From positions 1 to 64,000 of the forward strand of contig NZ_JACEMT010000052.1 of the NCBI RefSeq assembly GCF_013868415.1: a stretch of DNA of 64,000 nt. Direction: 5' to 3'. The number at the start of each line of letters is the position of its first letter. Position 1 is the first letter of the stretch. This stretch comes from Marinobacterium marinum (GTDB lineage: Bacteria > Pseudomonadota > Gammaproteobacteria > Pseudomonadales > Balneatricaceae). The notes below the pieces were generated by a model that saw only the letters and a program-made list of their open reading frames with translations, had not been told where the DNA came from and did not search any database. The position numbers were made by a program, and so were the translations under genes. Below are positions 39,587-49,531 of the stretch, piece after piece.

Positions 39587-42500
39587 ATGAACGCCGGTCT
39601 AACAACAGAAATAAATCAGGCTTTGTCGCCGCTGGCCGAGCAGATCATCAGCACTGTCCCGGCTGCTGAAGCCGAGTCGGTCCAGCATTTCGCCCAGTCT
39701 TTTTTCCAGGTCGCCTCGGCAGAGGATCTGGACCAGCACCATCCTGAAGACCTGCTGGGTCCACTGCTGTCCAGCTGGGAGTTCGTGCAACAATATGACT
39801 ACACCGCCCCCAAGGTACGACTGTTCAATCCCGACCTCGAGCAGCACGGCTGGCACAGCAGCCACACGGTCATCCAGTTGTTATTCCCGGACATGCCCTT
39901 CCTGGTGGATTCGGTACGCATGGCGCTCAACCAGGCGCAAATCGGCATCCACACCATCTACAACACCGTTCTGCTCAGCGCGCGCCAGGACAGTCAACTG
40001 ACCGGTCTGGGCCAGGGCGGCGAAGCCGAGTCTTTCATCTACCTTGAAGTGGATCTGCAGAGCGATGCCGAGTGCCTGCAGCAGCTGCGTAAACTGCTGA
40101 GCGAACTGCATACGCTGGTAGCCGCTGCGGTGAGCGACTACGATGCCATGCGCACCCGCGCAGCTCAGCTGAGCGAAAAGCTGCGTAGCCGCAATGACGA
40201 TGATGCCACTGAAGCGGCCGATTTTATCGACTGGCTGCAGGACGACAACTTTACCTTCCTCGCCTGCGATCAACTCTCCTTCACTGAAGAAGAAGGCAAA
40301 TTTGTAGCCACTCGACTGGACGGCCAGGAGCTTGGCACTCAGCGTCTGGCCAGCAAGGCCGAGCGCAGCCGCCGCTTCACCGAACTGAGCGACAGTGAAC
40401 GCAGCGCCATGCAAGAGCAGGCGCCGCTGCAGCTGGCCAAGTACAGCCGCCGTTCACGCATCCACCGTCCGGCCTACATGGACCTGGTCGTGGTCAAAAC
40501 CTTCGACAGCGAGGGCCGGGTCAACGGCGAACACCGCTTTTACGGTCTTTACACCCTTCCGGTCTACAGCGAACGCCTCGACCGTATCCCGCTGCTGCGC
40601 CTCAAGCTGAGTCGCCTGATCGAAGCCAGCGGTTTCAGCCGTACCGGTCACAGCGGCAAGGCTCTGGTACAGATTCTGCACGAACTGCCGCGCGACGAAG
40701 TATGCCTGTCGTCCGATAAAGAGCTGCTGCACACCACAATGGGCGTTTTCAACCTGCAGGAACGCCGTCGTGCCCGTCTGCTGATGCGCCCCGATCGCTG
40801 CGGCAAGTTCGTCACTTTCCTGTACTACGTGCCCCGCGACAGCTTCAACACCGAGCTGAGACAGCAGGTCCAGAAGGTTCTGGCCAAGGCGCTGAACACG
40901 CATGAAATCGACTTCACCACCTACTACAGCGAATCCATCCTGGCCCGCGTGCACTTTGTTGCCCACATTGATCCCGAAGCCATTGCAGCGTTCGACTTCG
41001 CAGCCATAGAAGCCGAGGTCGTGGCGATTTCCCGCTCCTGGAACGACGACCTGCATCAGACCCTGATCGATGAGTGCGGCGAAGCCCAGGGCAGCCAGCT
41101 GTCCAACCGCTTCCGTTTTGCCTGTCCGCCCGCCTACCGCCAGCATTTCAGCCCGGCCAAGGCGGTCTTCGATCTGCGTCACCTGGATATTCTCAGCGCC
41201 GAGCAGCCGATCGGCATGAGCTTCTACCGGGTCCTGGAGCAAAGCTCGGACCTGCTGCGATTCAAGCTGTTCCAGCGTGATCAGCCGCTGGTCCTGTCCG
41301 ATGTGATCCCGGTGCTGGAGAACCTGGGTATGCGCGTGCTGGGCGAGCATCCCTATCGCCTGGACGCGGCCGACGGCCAGACCTTCTGGATTCACGACTT
41401 CACCCTCAGCTACCAGCACGCCGACAGCGTCGAGCTGGAAGAGGTACGCACGATCTTCCAGGACGCCTTTGCCGCGATCTGGGCAGGTCAGGCCGAAAAT
41501 GACGCTTTCAACCAGCTGGTCATTGGTGCCGGTCTGAACTGGCGCGAAGTCGCCATGCTGCGCGCCTATGCCCGCTACAATCAGCAGCTGCGCTTCGGCT
41601 TCAGCCAGAGCTACATCGCCGCCACCCTGTCCCGCCACCTGCAGGTCAGCCGACTGCTGGTCGCCCTGTTCCGGGCGCGCTTCGAGCCGGCTCGCCAGGC
41701 GCATGATCGCAATACGGCCGTCAGCGAGCGCCTCGAAAGCAGCATCCTCGACGCCCTGGATCAGATTGACAATCTCAACGATGACCAGATCCTGCGCCGT
41801 TACCTTGAACTGATGCAGGCAACCCTGCGCACCAACTACTTTCAGCCCAACGCCGATGGCAGCGCCAAAGGCTGTCTGTCGTTCAAGATGAGCCCGCGTG
41901 CCATTGCCGATATTCCGCAGCCACGCCCCATGTTCGAGATCTTCGTCTACTCGCCACGTGTCGAGGGTGTACACCTGCGCGGCGGCAAGGTCGCCCGTGG
42001 CGGTCTGCGCTGGTCCGACCGTCTGGAAGATTACCGTACCGAGGTGCTGGGACTGGTTAAGGCCCAGCAGGTGAAAAACGCCGTGATCGTGCCGGTCGGT
42101 GCCAAGGGCGGCTTTGTCGCCAAGCAGCTGTCGGATAAAGTCGGCCGTGAAGAGTTCCAGGCCGAAGGCGTTGCCTGCTACCGCCTGTTCATCAGCGCCC
42201 TGCTGGATGTCACCGACAACCTGCTGGGTGGTGAAGTGGTACCGCCGGAAGCGGTGGTACGTCACGACGAAGACGATCCCTACTTCGTGGTTGCTGCCGA
42301 CAAGGGTACTGCCACCTTCTCCGACATCGCCAACGGCATCGCGGCCGAACGCGGTTTCTGGCTGGGCGATGCCTTCGCCTCTGGCGGCTCCGTCGGCTAT
42401 GACCACAAGGGCATGGGCATCACGGCTCGCGGTGCCTGGGAATCGGTCAAGCTGCACTTCCGTGAGCTGGGGCTCGATACCCAGAACGAAGAATTCACGG

Positions 42501-44386
42501 TTGTCGGCATCGGCGACATGGGCGGTGATGTGTTCGGTAACGGCATGCTGTTGTCCGAACATATTCGCCTGGTCGCGGCCTTTAACCACCAGCACATTTT
42601 CATTGATCCCAACCCGGATGCCGCCGCCAGCCATGCCGAGCGTAACCGCCTGTTCAACCTGCCCCGCTCCAGCTGGCAGGATTACAGCGCCGAGCTGATC
42701 TCGGCCGGCGGCGGCGTGTTCTCACGCAATGCCAAATCGATCACGCTCAGTGACGAGATCCGTGCACGCTTCGATATTGCGGCGGAGCGCCTGTCGCCCA
42801 ACGAACTGATCCGCGCCCTGCTCAAGTCACCGGTTGACCTGATCTGGAACGGTGGTATCGGCACCTACGTCAAGGCCAGCCATGAAACCCATGCCGATGC
42901 CGGTGACAAGGCCAATGACCTGCTGCGCGTCAATGGCAACGAGCTGCGCTGCCGCGTGCTCGGCGAAGGCGGCAACCTTGGCTTCACTCAGCCGGGTCGT
43001 ATCGAATTCTGCGAACAGGGCGGCAAGGCCAATACCGACTTCATCGATAATGCCGGTGGTGTGGATTGCTCCGACCACGAGGTCAATATCAAGATCCTGC
43101 TCAACGAAGTCGTGGCCGAGGGCGACCTGACGCCGAAACAACGCAACAAGCTGCTGCGCGACATGACCAATGGCGTCGCCGAACTGGTCTTGCAGAACAA
43201 CTATGACCAGGCACTGGCCATCAGCAGCGCCGAACGTCATGCCCGCCAGGCACCGGACGAGTACATCCGCCTGATCCGCACGCTGGAGCAGAGCGGTCGC
43301 CTCGACCGTTCACTGGAGTTCATCCGCGACGACGAACGACTGGAAGAGCTCAAGGCTCGAGGCCTGGGCCTGACCCGTCCGGAGCTGTCGGTCTTGATCT
43401 CCTACAGCAAGGCCGCTCTCAAGGAGCAGTTGATCGACTCGCCGCTCATCGAGGACGAGCACCTCGGCCGCGAACTGCTGACCGCCTTCCCGGGGCAGTT
43501 GCTGCAGCGCTACCCCGAGCAGCTGATGCAGCACCGTCTGCGTCGCGAAATTCTGGCAACGCAGCTGGCAAACGAACTGGTCAACCATGTCGGCATCACC
43601 TTTGTCGACCAGCTTGGTCAGAGCACCGGAGCCACTGCGGCCGACATCGTACGTGCCTGGGTGATCGCACGGGATGTGTTTGATACCCGCTCGATCTGGC
43701 AGCAGATCCATGCGCTGGACAATCAGGTCAGCAGCGAACTGCAGCAGCAGATGCTGGCCAGCCTGAGCGGACTGATGCGTCGTGCCACTCGCTGGTTCCT
43801 GCGCCAGGCAGAATTCAACCGCCCGACGGCTGAACTCATTGCACAGTATGGCAAGGGCATCCGCACGCTGATCGACCAGTTGCCACAGCTGCTGTGCGAC
43901 AGCCCGGAAACCCGCTGCGGGTCTGCACAGAAAACCCTGCTGCAGGCGGGTGTCGACCAGGCATTGGCCGCCCGTCTTGCGGTTGTGGATAACCTCGATC
44001 AACTGTTGGGTATCGTCGTGGTCGCCGATCAGACCGGTCAGAGCCTCGACCTGGTTGCAGAGCTCTATTTCAACCTGGGGCAACAGCTGAAACTGCACCA
44101 CTTTGCTGCTGCACTGGTCCGACTGCCGGTCGAGACCCAGTGGCAGGCACTGGCCATTGAAGGCTTGAAAGATGTGCTGACCGGCAGCCAGCTGAACATC
44201 TGCCGCAGCCTGATGCAGGCCGCGGCAGAACCGGAAAGCGGTGTACTAAGCGCCTGGCAGGCACGCAACCGCAGCCAGCTGGACCGCTGGCTGCAACTGG
44301 GTCAGGAAGCCAAAGGCTCCTCCCCGGATATTGCGCTGCTGACCGTTGCTGCCAGTGAACTCAAGGAACTGGCCAACCGCAGCTGA
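39587..44386 (+). CDS. gdhB: NAD-dependent glutamate dehydrogenase, large (180-kDa class)
   Basis: A 1599-residue enzyme that oxidatively deaminates glutamate to 2-oxoglutarate. The length matches the 1600-residue class known from Pseudomonas and Streptomyces. The long N-terminal region (about 1-700) holds ACT-like regulatory segments. The catalytic core is recognisable at LRGGKVARGGLRWSDRLEDYRTEVLGLVKAQQVKNAVIVPVGAKGGF (about 800-850) and the NAD-binding region at VVGIGDMGGDVFGNGML (about 965-982). A long C-terminal helical region follows. The start at 39587 gives the family N-terminus. As the end point of arginine, ornithine and 5-oxoproline breakdown it ties the flanking modules together. 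In P. aeruginosa the equivalent gene responds to ArgR. Confidence 0.97.
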   Translation: MNAGLTTEINQALSPLAEQIISTVPAAEAESVQHFAQSFFQVASAEDLDQHHPEDLLGPLLSSWEFVQQYDYTAPKVRLFNPDLEQHGWHSSHTVIQLLFPDMPFLVDSVRMALNQAQIGIHTIYNTVLLSARQDSQLTGLGQGGEAESFIYLEVDLQSDAECLQQLRKLLSELHTLVAAAVSDYDAMRTRAAQLSEKLRSRNDDDATEAADFIDWLQDDNFTFLACDQLSFTEEEGKFVATRLDGQELGTQRLASKAERSRRFTELSDSERSAMQEQAPLQLAKYSRRSRIHRPAYMDLVVVKTFDSEGRVNGEHRFYGLYTLPVYSERLDRIPLLRLKLSRLIEASGFSRTGHSGKALVQILHELPRDEVCLSSDKELLHTTMGVFNLQERRRARLLMRPDRCGKFVTFLYYVPRDSFNTELRQQVQKVLAKALNTHEIDFTTYYSESILARVHFVAHIDPEAIAAFDFAAIEAEVVAISRSWNDDLHQTLIDECGEAQGSQLSNRFRFACPPAYRQHFSPAKAVFDLRHLDILSAEQPIGMSFYRVLEQSSDLLRFKLFQRDQPLVLSDVIPVLENLGMRVLGEHPYRLDAADGQTFWIHDFTLSYQHADSVELEEVRTIFQDAFAAIWAGQAENDAFNQLVIGAGLNWREVAMLRAYARYNQQLRFGFSQSYIAATLSRHLQVSRLLVALFRARFEPARQAHDRNTAVSERLESSILDALDQIDNLNDDQILRRYLELMQATLRTNYFQPNADGSAKGCLSFKMSPRAIADIPQPRPMFEIFVYSPRVEGVHLRGGKVARGGLRWSDRLEDYRTEVLGLVKAQQVKNAVIVPVGAKGGFVAKQLSDKVGREEFQAEGVACYRLFISALLDVTDNLLGGEVVPPEAVVRHDEDDPYFVVAADKGTATFSDIANGIAAERGFWLGDAFASGGSVGYDHKGMGITARGAWESVKLHFRELGLDTQNEEFTVVGIGDMGGDVFGNGMLLSEHIRLVAAFNHQHIFIDPNPDAAASHAERNRLFNLPRSSWQDYSAELISAGGGVFSRNAKSITLSDEIRARFDIAAERLSPNELIRALLKSPVDLIWNGGIGTYVKASHETHADAGDKANDLLRVNGNELRCRVLGEGGNLGFTQPGRIEFCEQGGKANTDFIDNAGGVDCSDHEVNIKILLNEVVAEGDLTPKQRNKLLRDMTNGVAELVLQNNYDQALAISSAERHARQAPDEYIRLIRTLEQSGRLDRSLEFIRDDERLEELKARGLGLTRPELSVLISYSKAALKEQLIDSPLIEDEHLGRELLTAFPGQLLQRYPEQLMQHRLRREILATQLANELVNHVGITFVDQLGQSTGATAADIVRAWVIARDVFDTRSIWQQIHALDNQVSSELQQQMLASLSGLMRRATRWFLRQAEFNRPTAELIAQYGKGIRTLIDQLPQLLCDSPETRCGSAQKTLLQAGVDQALAARLAVVDNLDQLLGIVVVADQTGQSLDLVAELYFNLGQQLKLHHFAAALVRLPVETQWQALAIEGLKDVLTGSQLNICRSLMQAAAEPESGVLSAWQARNRSQLDRWLQLGQEAKGSSPDIALLTVAASELKELANRS

Positions 44387-44392
44387 CTCTCA

Positions 44393-44420
44393 AGCGCCGA
44401 AGCCACACGGCTTCGGCGCT
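44393..44420 (+). terminator. terminator after gdhB
   Basis: AGCGCCGAAGCC (44393-44404) and GGCTTCGGCGCT (44409-44420) form a perfect 12-bp GC-rich stem with a 4-nt loop, 7 bp after the stop, followed by ACTGTTT. The T-run is short. The remaining 259 bp up to the LysR gene show no gene. Confidence 0.8.
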
Positions 44421-44679
44421 ACTGTTTGAGTGAACGCATTACATAATTGCTATACGCGATTGCTCACAGGACCGCCTGCCAAACCATTCGCAATCCCGCG
44501 CAATTCAACCCCGCCCCCGTCGTGAATAGCCGCCTCAAACGTGAACTTTTGATTCCAATTCATCTATAGTCTGCTCCAAAATGCGGCAGGGCCGGTTAAG
44601 AAGGGACTGAGACAAGCGTCGAGTCGTGACATCTGGTGATGCAGCAACGGGTAGCGGCTTCTTTATTGGGTAAATAAAT

Positions 44680-45582
44680 GTGAATTTTAAACGACTCGAA
44701 ACTTTTGTGTGGGTGGCTACATTGGGCAGCTTTCGCAAGGCAGCAGAACGCCAGCACACCACACAGCCTGCGATATCCAGCCGCATCTCGACTCTGGAAG
44801 AAGAGCTGGGTGTGAAGCTGTTTGAACGGGAAATGGGGCCCGGGCCCGTATCGCTGACAGCCAAGGGTAAAGAGCTGCTGCCCTACGCTGAAAAAATAAT
44901 TTATATGCAGGAACAGCTCAGAAAGCGCGCCAACAACGTTCAGGGAGTATCAGGGCTGCTCCGACTGGGGGTTTCAGAGACCATTGTGCATACTTGGCTA
45001 CCCGAATTTCTGCGCCGTCTGAATAATGAGATGCCGCATCTTGAAGTCGAGATGACGGTGGATGTCACCAGCAACTTGCGGGCCGGGTTGCTGGACCGCT
45101 CCGTTGATCTTGCTTTCCTGATGGGGCCGATTTCAGACCCCAGTATCGCCAACCTGTCGTTATGCAGCTTTCCTCTGGCCTGGATTGCAAGTCCGTCGCT
45201 TGGTCTTCCGGACAGGCTGCTGAACATCGAAGAACTGGCACAGTGGCCCATTATTACCTACGCACGGAATACCAAGCCGTTTGCCGAAATCAGCCAGCGT
45301 TTTCGCGCCATAGAAGGCTCGTCCGTACGTTTCATGTCATCCAGTTCTCTTTCGGCCTGTTATCGGTTAACCGTCGATGGAGTCGGGATTTCCACGCTGC
45401 CGTATCGCATGATCAAGGAAGAGCTGGAAAAAGGAATCATTACCCAACTGAATGCCAGCTGGACCCCCTCTGAACTGCAGTTCACGGCATCCTACTCGGC
45501 GGTACCCTATAATTCGATTGCTGAACAGGCGTCTGAACTGGCCGTGATCGTTTCGGAGACCTATGCGAACGAAGGTATATAA
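44680..45582 (+). CDS. LysR-family regulator of the 5-oxoproline module
   Basis: A 300-residue LysR regulator with GTG start. The winged helix-turn-helix is at about 2-60 (RLETFVWVATLGSFRKAAERQHTTQPAISSRISTLEEELGVKLFER), followed by a periplasmic-binding-like effector domain (about 90-290). It is co-directional with, and 102 bp upstream of, the YcsI-TRAP-pxp genes, separated by an AT-rich promoter region, so it most likely controls them. The inducer could be 5-oxoproline or D-glutamate, which is inferred from the neighbours. Confidence 0.93.
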   Translation: MNFKRLETFVWVATLGSFRKAAERQHTTQPAISSRISTLEEELGVKLFEREMGPGPVSLTAKGKELLPYAEKIIYMQEQLRKRANNVQGVSGLLRLGVSETIVHTWLPEFLRRLNNEMPHLEVEMTVDVTSNLRAGLLDRSVDLAFLMGPISDPSIANLSLCSFPLAWIASPSLGLPDRLLNIEELAQWPIITYARNTKPFAEISQRFRAIEGSSVRFMSSSSLSACYRLTVDGVGISTLPYRMIKEELEKGIITQLNASWTPSELQFTASYSAVPYNSIAEQASELAVIVSETYANEGI

Positions 45583-45633
45583 ATTTTATTTATCATTAAA
45601 TAGAAATAATCATAATTAGACTTTTTTCTCTTC

Positions 45634-45662
45634 TTGATTAGTCTTAGCGAGGCGTCAATATT
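45634..45662 (+). promoter_or_regulatory. candidate promoter for the ycsI-TRAP-pxp genes
   Basis: TTGATT (45634-45639) and AATATT (45657-45662) are 17 bp apart, about 22 bp before the ycsI-like start. The preceding 50 bp are very AT-rich and could hold a LysR T-N11-A site. A weak -10 would fit an activator-dependent promoter. Confidence 0.4.
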
Positions 45663-45684
45663 GCAATCAAGTTAGAGGCCACAC

Positions 45685-46500
45685 ATGACCAGGCAGGCAA
45701 TTTCTTCCTACAAGCAGGAACTGCTCGATACCGCTCGAACACTGCGGCAGCAGATTCGTGCCGGTGAGTTTACGAGCACGACCAGCGGTCTTGCTTCCGG
45801 GCTCATGCAAGGCAATATCGTGATCCTGACTGCCGACTGGGCTCAGGATTTTCTCCATTTTTGCCAACTTAACCCGGTCTCCTGCCCTCTGATTGCGATG
45901 TCCCGCCCCGGCGAGCCGCTGTTGCCCGAGCTGGGCAAGGATATCGATATTCGTAGCGACGTACCCGAGTACAACCTGTTCGTAGACGGCGAGCTGACAC
46001 AGACACGCACGGATATTGCCGACCTGTGGAATGACCAAATGGTGACGTTTGTTCTGGGGTGCTCCTTCTCCTTTGAAGAAGCACTGCAGCGGGCGGGATT
46101 GGCAATACGCAATATCGATCTTGGTCGCAATGTGTCCATGTATGACAGCAGCCTGGCAACGACGCCCAGCTCGCGCTTCCATGGCAACACCGTGGTCACC
46201 ATGCGTCCGTTTTCACCGGCTGATGCGATTCGTGCCATTCAGGTGACGACACGGCTGCCCAAGGCACACGGCGCGCCTGTTCATATCGGCCGCCCTGACC
46301 TGATCGGCATCGATGATCTGGCAACGCCCCAGTACGGGGACAGCGTGCCGGTACATGATGACGAAATTCCCGTTTTCTGGGCCTGTGGTGTCACGCCTCA
46401 GGTTGCGATTCGTAATGCGAAGCCACCGATTTGCATTACTCATGTCCCCGGCAAAATGCTGGTGACCGACAAGCTCAACGATGAGCTGGCCATTCTCTAG
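45685..46500 (+). CDS. YcsI/DUF1445 protein, D-glutamate cyclase-like
   Basis: A 271-residue cytosolic protein of the DUF1445 family. Diagnostic blocks: [30 protein letters not shown] (about 35-65), [15 protein letters not shown] (about 92-106), [49 protein letters not shown] and the end [11 protein letters not shown]. The mammalian relative (DGLUCY) cyclises D-glutamate to 5-oxo-D-proline, and B. subtilis ycsI lies with the pxp genes. The PxpABC genes here suggest D-glutamate or a related compound is channelled into 5-oxoproline breakdown. Activity is inferred from family and context. Confidence 0.85.
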   Translation: MTRQAISSYKQELLDTARTLRQQIRAGEFTSTTSGLASGLMQGNIVILTADWAQDFLHFCQLNPVSCPLIAMSRPGEPLLPELGKDIDIRSDVPEYNLFVDGELTQTRTDIADLWNDQMVTFVLGCSFSFEEALQRAGLAIRNIDLGRNVSMYDSSLATTPSSRFHGNTVVTMRPFSPADAIRAIQVTTRLPKAHGAPVHIGRPDLIGIDDLATPQYGDSVPVHDDEIPVFWACGVTPQVAIRNAKPPICITHVPGKMLVTDKLNDELAIL

Positions 46501-46639
46501 CAGGTTGTTGAAAAACGGTTCGAGGCCGCTGAAACCCGAGGAGCGTCATCCGGCGAAAAGTGCCGCTCAGAATAGAGGAGCACTTTGAGTCGGTTTCTCA
46601 CACGGTATGCGGCAGAACGGATAGGCTTTCGACAGCCTG
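46501..46639. repeat. MITE-like element with imperfect terminal inverted repeats
   Basis: The 139-bp spacer begins CAGGTTGTTGAAA (46501-46513) and ends TTTCGACAGCCTG (46627-46639), which are inverted repeats matching at 11 of 13 positions. It starts one base after the ycsI-like stop and contains no gene. The ends resemble widespread GTTGAAAAA-type interspersed repeats of marine gammaproteobacteria. It may act as a terminator or RNA-stability element between ycsI and the TRAP genes. I saw no second copy in this window. Confidence 0.5.
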
Positions 46640-46672
46640 TTAGGCTGACACAATAAAAAGTGGAGACTTTTC

Positions 46673-47641
46673 ATGTTGAAAAAAATCGCCGGCATTATTG
46701 CCCTTACGGGTGCCATAAGCGCCACGGCACAGGCCGATACCTGGCATATGCCGACCCCTTACGGTGATGCCAACCTCACCACCAAGCTCGCCTACGAGTT
46801 TGCGGATGAAATCCGTGAAAAGAGTGGCGGCAAACTGGATATCAATGTGCATTCAGGAGCGTCTCTGATCAAGCACCCCGAAATCCCGCGTGCCGTGAGA
46901 ACAGGACAGGTACAGCTGGGTGAAGTGTTTATCGGCGTGATGGGCAACTCTCACCCGGTTTTCAAGCACGACAACATCCCATTCCTGGCAACCAACTTTG
47001 ATGATTCGAAAAAGTTGTGGGAAGCGGCCAAGCCTGAACTTGAAAAACTGCTGAATAAGGAAGGCATGGTACTGCTGTACACTGTACCCTGGCCGACACA
47101 GAGCTTGTATACCAAGTTCCCAGTCAATACCCTGGATGACCTGAAAGGCACCAAGATGCGTGCCTACAGCCCTTCAACTTCACGCCTGGCCGAGTTGATG
47201 CATACATCGCCGACCACCGTGCAGGCACCTGAGGTTCCGCAGGCATTCAGCACCGGTATCATTGATGCCATGATCACGTCTCCGTCTACCGGTGCAAACG
47301 GCCAGGCATGGGATTACCTGACCCATTACACCGACATCAAGGCATGGATTCCCAAGAACATCGTGGTTGCCAACAAACGTGCCTTCCGCCGCCTCGACAA
47401 GGCCACTCAGCAGATGATTCTGACCGCTGCGGCCAATGCTGAAAGCAAGGGCTGGGAAGGTGTTCGTGCAACAACCCGGCAGGATACCGAAACTCTGGCG
47501 GCTAATGGCATTGTGGTCAGCGAGCCCTCGGCCGAACTGATCGCTGAACTGGAAAAAATCGGCCAGATCATGATCAAGGAATGGGAGGCTGAAGCGCCTG
47601 CCGAAATTGGCAAGATCCTCAAGCAGTACCAGCAACAGTAA
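46673..47641 (+). CDS. TRAP transporter substrate-binding protein (DctP family)
   Basis: A 322-residue periplasmic solute receptor. The signal peptide MLKKIAGIIALTGAISATAQA ends before DTW. The DctP fold signs are clear: GGKLDINVHSGASLIKHPEIPRAVRTGQVQLGEV, LKGTKMRAYSPSTSRLAEL with the substrate-binding arginine, and AFSTGIIDAMITSPSTG. The context suggests 5-oxoproline or D-glutamate as ligand. This is inferred. It is followed by a GC hairpin that may lower expression of the membrane subunits relative to the receptor. Confidence 0.93.
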   Translation: MLKKIAGIIALTGAISATAQADTWHMPTPYGDANLTTKLAYEFADEIREKSGGKLDINVHSGASLIKHPEIPRAVRTGQVQLGEVFIGVMGNSHPVFKHDNIPFLATNFDDSKKLWEAAKPELEKLLNKEGMVLLYTVPWPTQSLYTKFPVNTLDDLKGTKMRAYSPSTSRLAELMHTSPTTVQAPEVPQAFSTGIIDAMITSPSTGANGQAWDYLTHYTDIKAWIPKNIVVANKRAFRRLDKATQQMILTAAANAESKGWEGVRATTRQDTETLAANGIVVSEPSAELIAELEKIGQIMIKEWEAEAPAEIGKILKQYQQQ

Positions 47642-47649
47642 ACCCGCAT

Positions 47650-47673
47650 GGCCCCCGAAGCGCTTTGGGGGCC
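47650..47673 (+). terminator. GC hairpin between TRAP receptor and small permease
   Basis: GGCCCCC (47650-47656) pairs with GGGGGCC (47667-47673) around a 10-nt loop, with GCGCTTT inside. There is no T-run, so it is probably a stabilising or partial-termination structure that leaves more receptor than permease mRNA, a frequent arrangement in transporter operons. Confidence 0.55.
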
Positions 47674-47692
47674 TGTTGATGAGGCAACATCC

Positions 47693-48211
47693 ATGTCAGC
47701 ACTTAAAGAAAATCTATATCTGACATCCGGTTACCTGTCTGGAGCCTGCATCATCGCCATTATGGTGTTGGTACTGGCGCAGATAGTAGGCCGTTTTTTC
47801 GGGTTTATTATTCCTTCAGCCGAAGATTTTGCGGGTTATTCACTGGCGGCTTCCATCTTCTTTGGCCTCGCCTACACCTTTCGTGACGGTGGCCATATCC
47901 GGGTCACACTCGCCATTCAGCACTTGCCCCGCCCGTTGCGGCGGGTACAGGAGCTGGCGGTTTTGCTGATCGGGCTCGTGCTGAGCGGATTCATGGCCTG
48001 GTACTCCTGGTTCATGGTGTGGGAATCCTTTGTATTTGAAGAGATGACGCACGGCTATATCGCCCTGCCGCTGTGGATGCCACAAGTGCCACTGGGCCTG
48101 GGTACTACCGCTTTTACACTGGCGGTTCTGGACGCGCTCATTGATGCCTTGCGAGGCAAGATGCCGGCCTACATCGGGGCCGAAGACGAAATTAATCTGG
48201 AGGAAGTTTAA
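47693..48211 (+). CDS. TRAP transporter small permease (DctQ family)
   Basis: A 172-residue inner-membrane protein with four hydrophobic segments (about 15-35, 48-68, 85-110, 125-150) and the family motif FRDGGHIRVTL in the second loop. ATG 47693 has GAGG upstream, and the 15 extra codons before it overlap the hairpin. Its stop overlaps the large permease start (TAATG). Confidence 0.92.
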   Translation: MSALKENLYLTSGYLSGACIIAIMVLVLAQIVGRFFGFIIPSAEDFAGYSLAASIFFGLAYTFRDGGHIRVTLAIQHLPRPLRRVQELAVLLIGLVLSGFMAWYSWFMVWESFVFEEMTHGYIALPLWMPQVPLGLGTTAFTLAVLDALIDALRGKMPAYIGAEDEINLEEV

Positions 48212-49518
48212 TGGAGCCGATGACGTTATCCATTGTCCTCGCGATCAGCATACTGCTGATGCTGGCCGTTGGCGTGTGGGTTTCCCTGGCGCTGGTTGGG
48301 GTTGCTGCGCTGGGCCTGATGCTGTCCGGCAATGAGCAGGTTGGCCTGTTGTTCGGTACTTCAAGCTGGGGAGCCAGTACCGCATGGTCATTGACGGCAC
48401 TGCCGATGTTCATCTGGATGGGAGAGGTGCTGTTCAGAACACGTCTGTCCTCCGATCTTTTTGCCGGGCTATCGCCTTGGCTCGGCGGCCTGCCGGGCAA
48501 GCTGCTGCACGTTAACGTGCTGAGTTGCGGTATTTTCGCGGCAGTATCAGGCTCTTCAGCGGCGACAGCAGCCACTATCGGCCGCATGACGCTACCGGAG
48601 CTCAAGGCGCAGGGATACAGTGATCGCATGGCGGTCGGAACCCTGGCCGGTTCAGGTACCTTGGGCCTGCTGATTCCCCCTTCCATTATCCTGATCGTGT
48701 ACGGGGTTGCGGCGGAGGTATCGATTGGTCGACTGTTCATTGCCGGTGCCTTGCCCGGTTTGCTGCTGGTAACCCTGTTTATGGGCTACACCATGGTGTG
48801 GGCACTCATGAACAAGGACGAGCTGCCCAAGCACAGCAAGGAGCAGGTATCGCTGAAGGCCAAGATCGCAGCGCTGAGAAAGCTGTTGCCGATTATGGGT
48901 CTGATCGGCTTTGTACTGGGCTCCATTTACGGCGGTTTCACCACGCCGACCGAAGCGGCCGCCCTGGGTGTGTTCGGTGCGCTGGTACTGGCGGCCATGA
49001 CCGGTTCGCTCAGCATGGAAAGCTTCAAGGGAAGTCTGCTGGGAGCGGTCAAAAGCTCCTGCATGATCGGCCTGATACTTGTTGGGGCGCACTTTCTGAC
49101 TCTGGCCATGGGTTTTCTGGGTATTCCGCGCGCACTGACCGAATGGATCGGCACCCTGGGTCTGTCTCCGCTGGAGCTGCTGATCTACCTGACCGTTCTC
49201 TTTGTAGTGCTGGGCTGTTTCCTGGACGGCATTTCAGTGGTGGTATTGACCGTGGCGGTGATGTTGCCGATGGTACAGCAGGCAGGCATTGATCTGCTCT
49301 GGTTCGGCATCTACATCGTGCTGGTGGTCGAAATGTCGCAGATTACGCCGCCTGTCGGGTTCAACCTGTTCGTGATTCAGGCGCTGACCGGCAAGAACAT
49401 TCTGTATGTAGCCAGGGCCGCGCTGCCTTTCTTCCTTATGATTTTGCTGGCGATCGTGCTGATCTACTGGTTCCCGGAGATTGTGACCTATCTCCCGACC
49501 ACCATGACACAACGCTAA
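48211..49518 (+). CDS. TRAP transporter large permease (DctM family)
   Basis: A 435-residue membrane protein with about 12 helices, the sodium-coupled translocation subunit. Family signatures are LFAGLSPWLGGLPGKLLHVNVLSCGIFAAVSGSSAATAATIG (about 83-125), AGSGTLGLLIPPSIILIVYG and GCFLDGISVVVLTVAVMLPMVQQAGIDLLWFGI. It starts one base inside the DctQ stop codon, so the two are coupled. With the receptor it forms a secondary high-affinity uptake system. Confidence 0.95.
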   Translation: MEPMTLSIVLAISILLMLAVGVWVSLALVGVAALGLMLSGNEQVGLLFGTSSWGASTAWSLTALPMFIWMGEVLFRTRLSSDLFAGLSPWLGGLPGKLLHVNVLSCGIFAAVSGSSAATAATIGRMTLPELKAQGYSDRMAVGTLAGSGTLGLLIPPSIILIVYGVAAEVSIGRLFIAGALPGLLLVTLFMGYTMVWALMNKDELPKHSKEQVSLKAKIAALRKLLPIMGLIGFVLGSIYGGFTTPTEAAALGVFGALVLAAMTGSLSMESFKGSLLGAVKSSCMIGLILVGAHFLTLAMGFLGIPRALTEWIGTLGLSPLELLIYLTVLFVVLGCFLDGISVVVLTVAVMLPMVQQAGIDLLWFGIYIVLVVEMSQITPPVGFNLFVIQALTGKNILYVARAALPFFLMILLAIVLIYWFPEIVTYLPTTMTQR

Positions 49519-49531
49519 TCAATCGCATAAC

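Noticed and set aside
40454..42634. 726-codon minus-strand open frame inside gdhB
   Set aside because: It lies entirely within the dehydrogenase gene on the other strand and its composition is a mirror of that gene. No domain is recognisable and no ribosome site is present.
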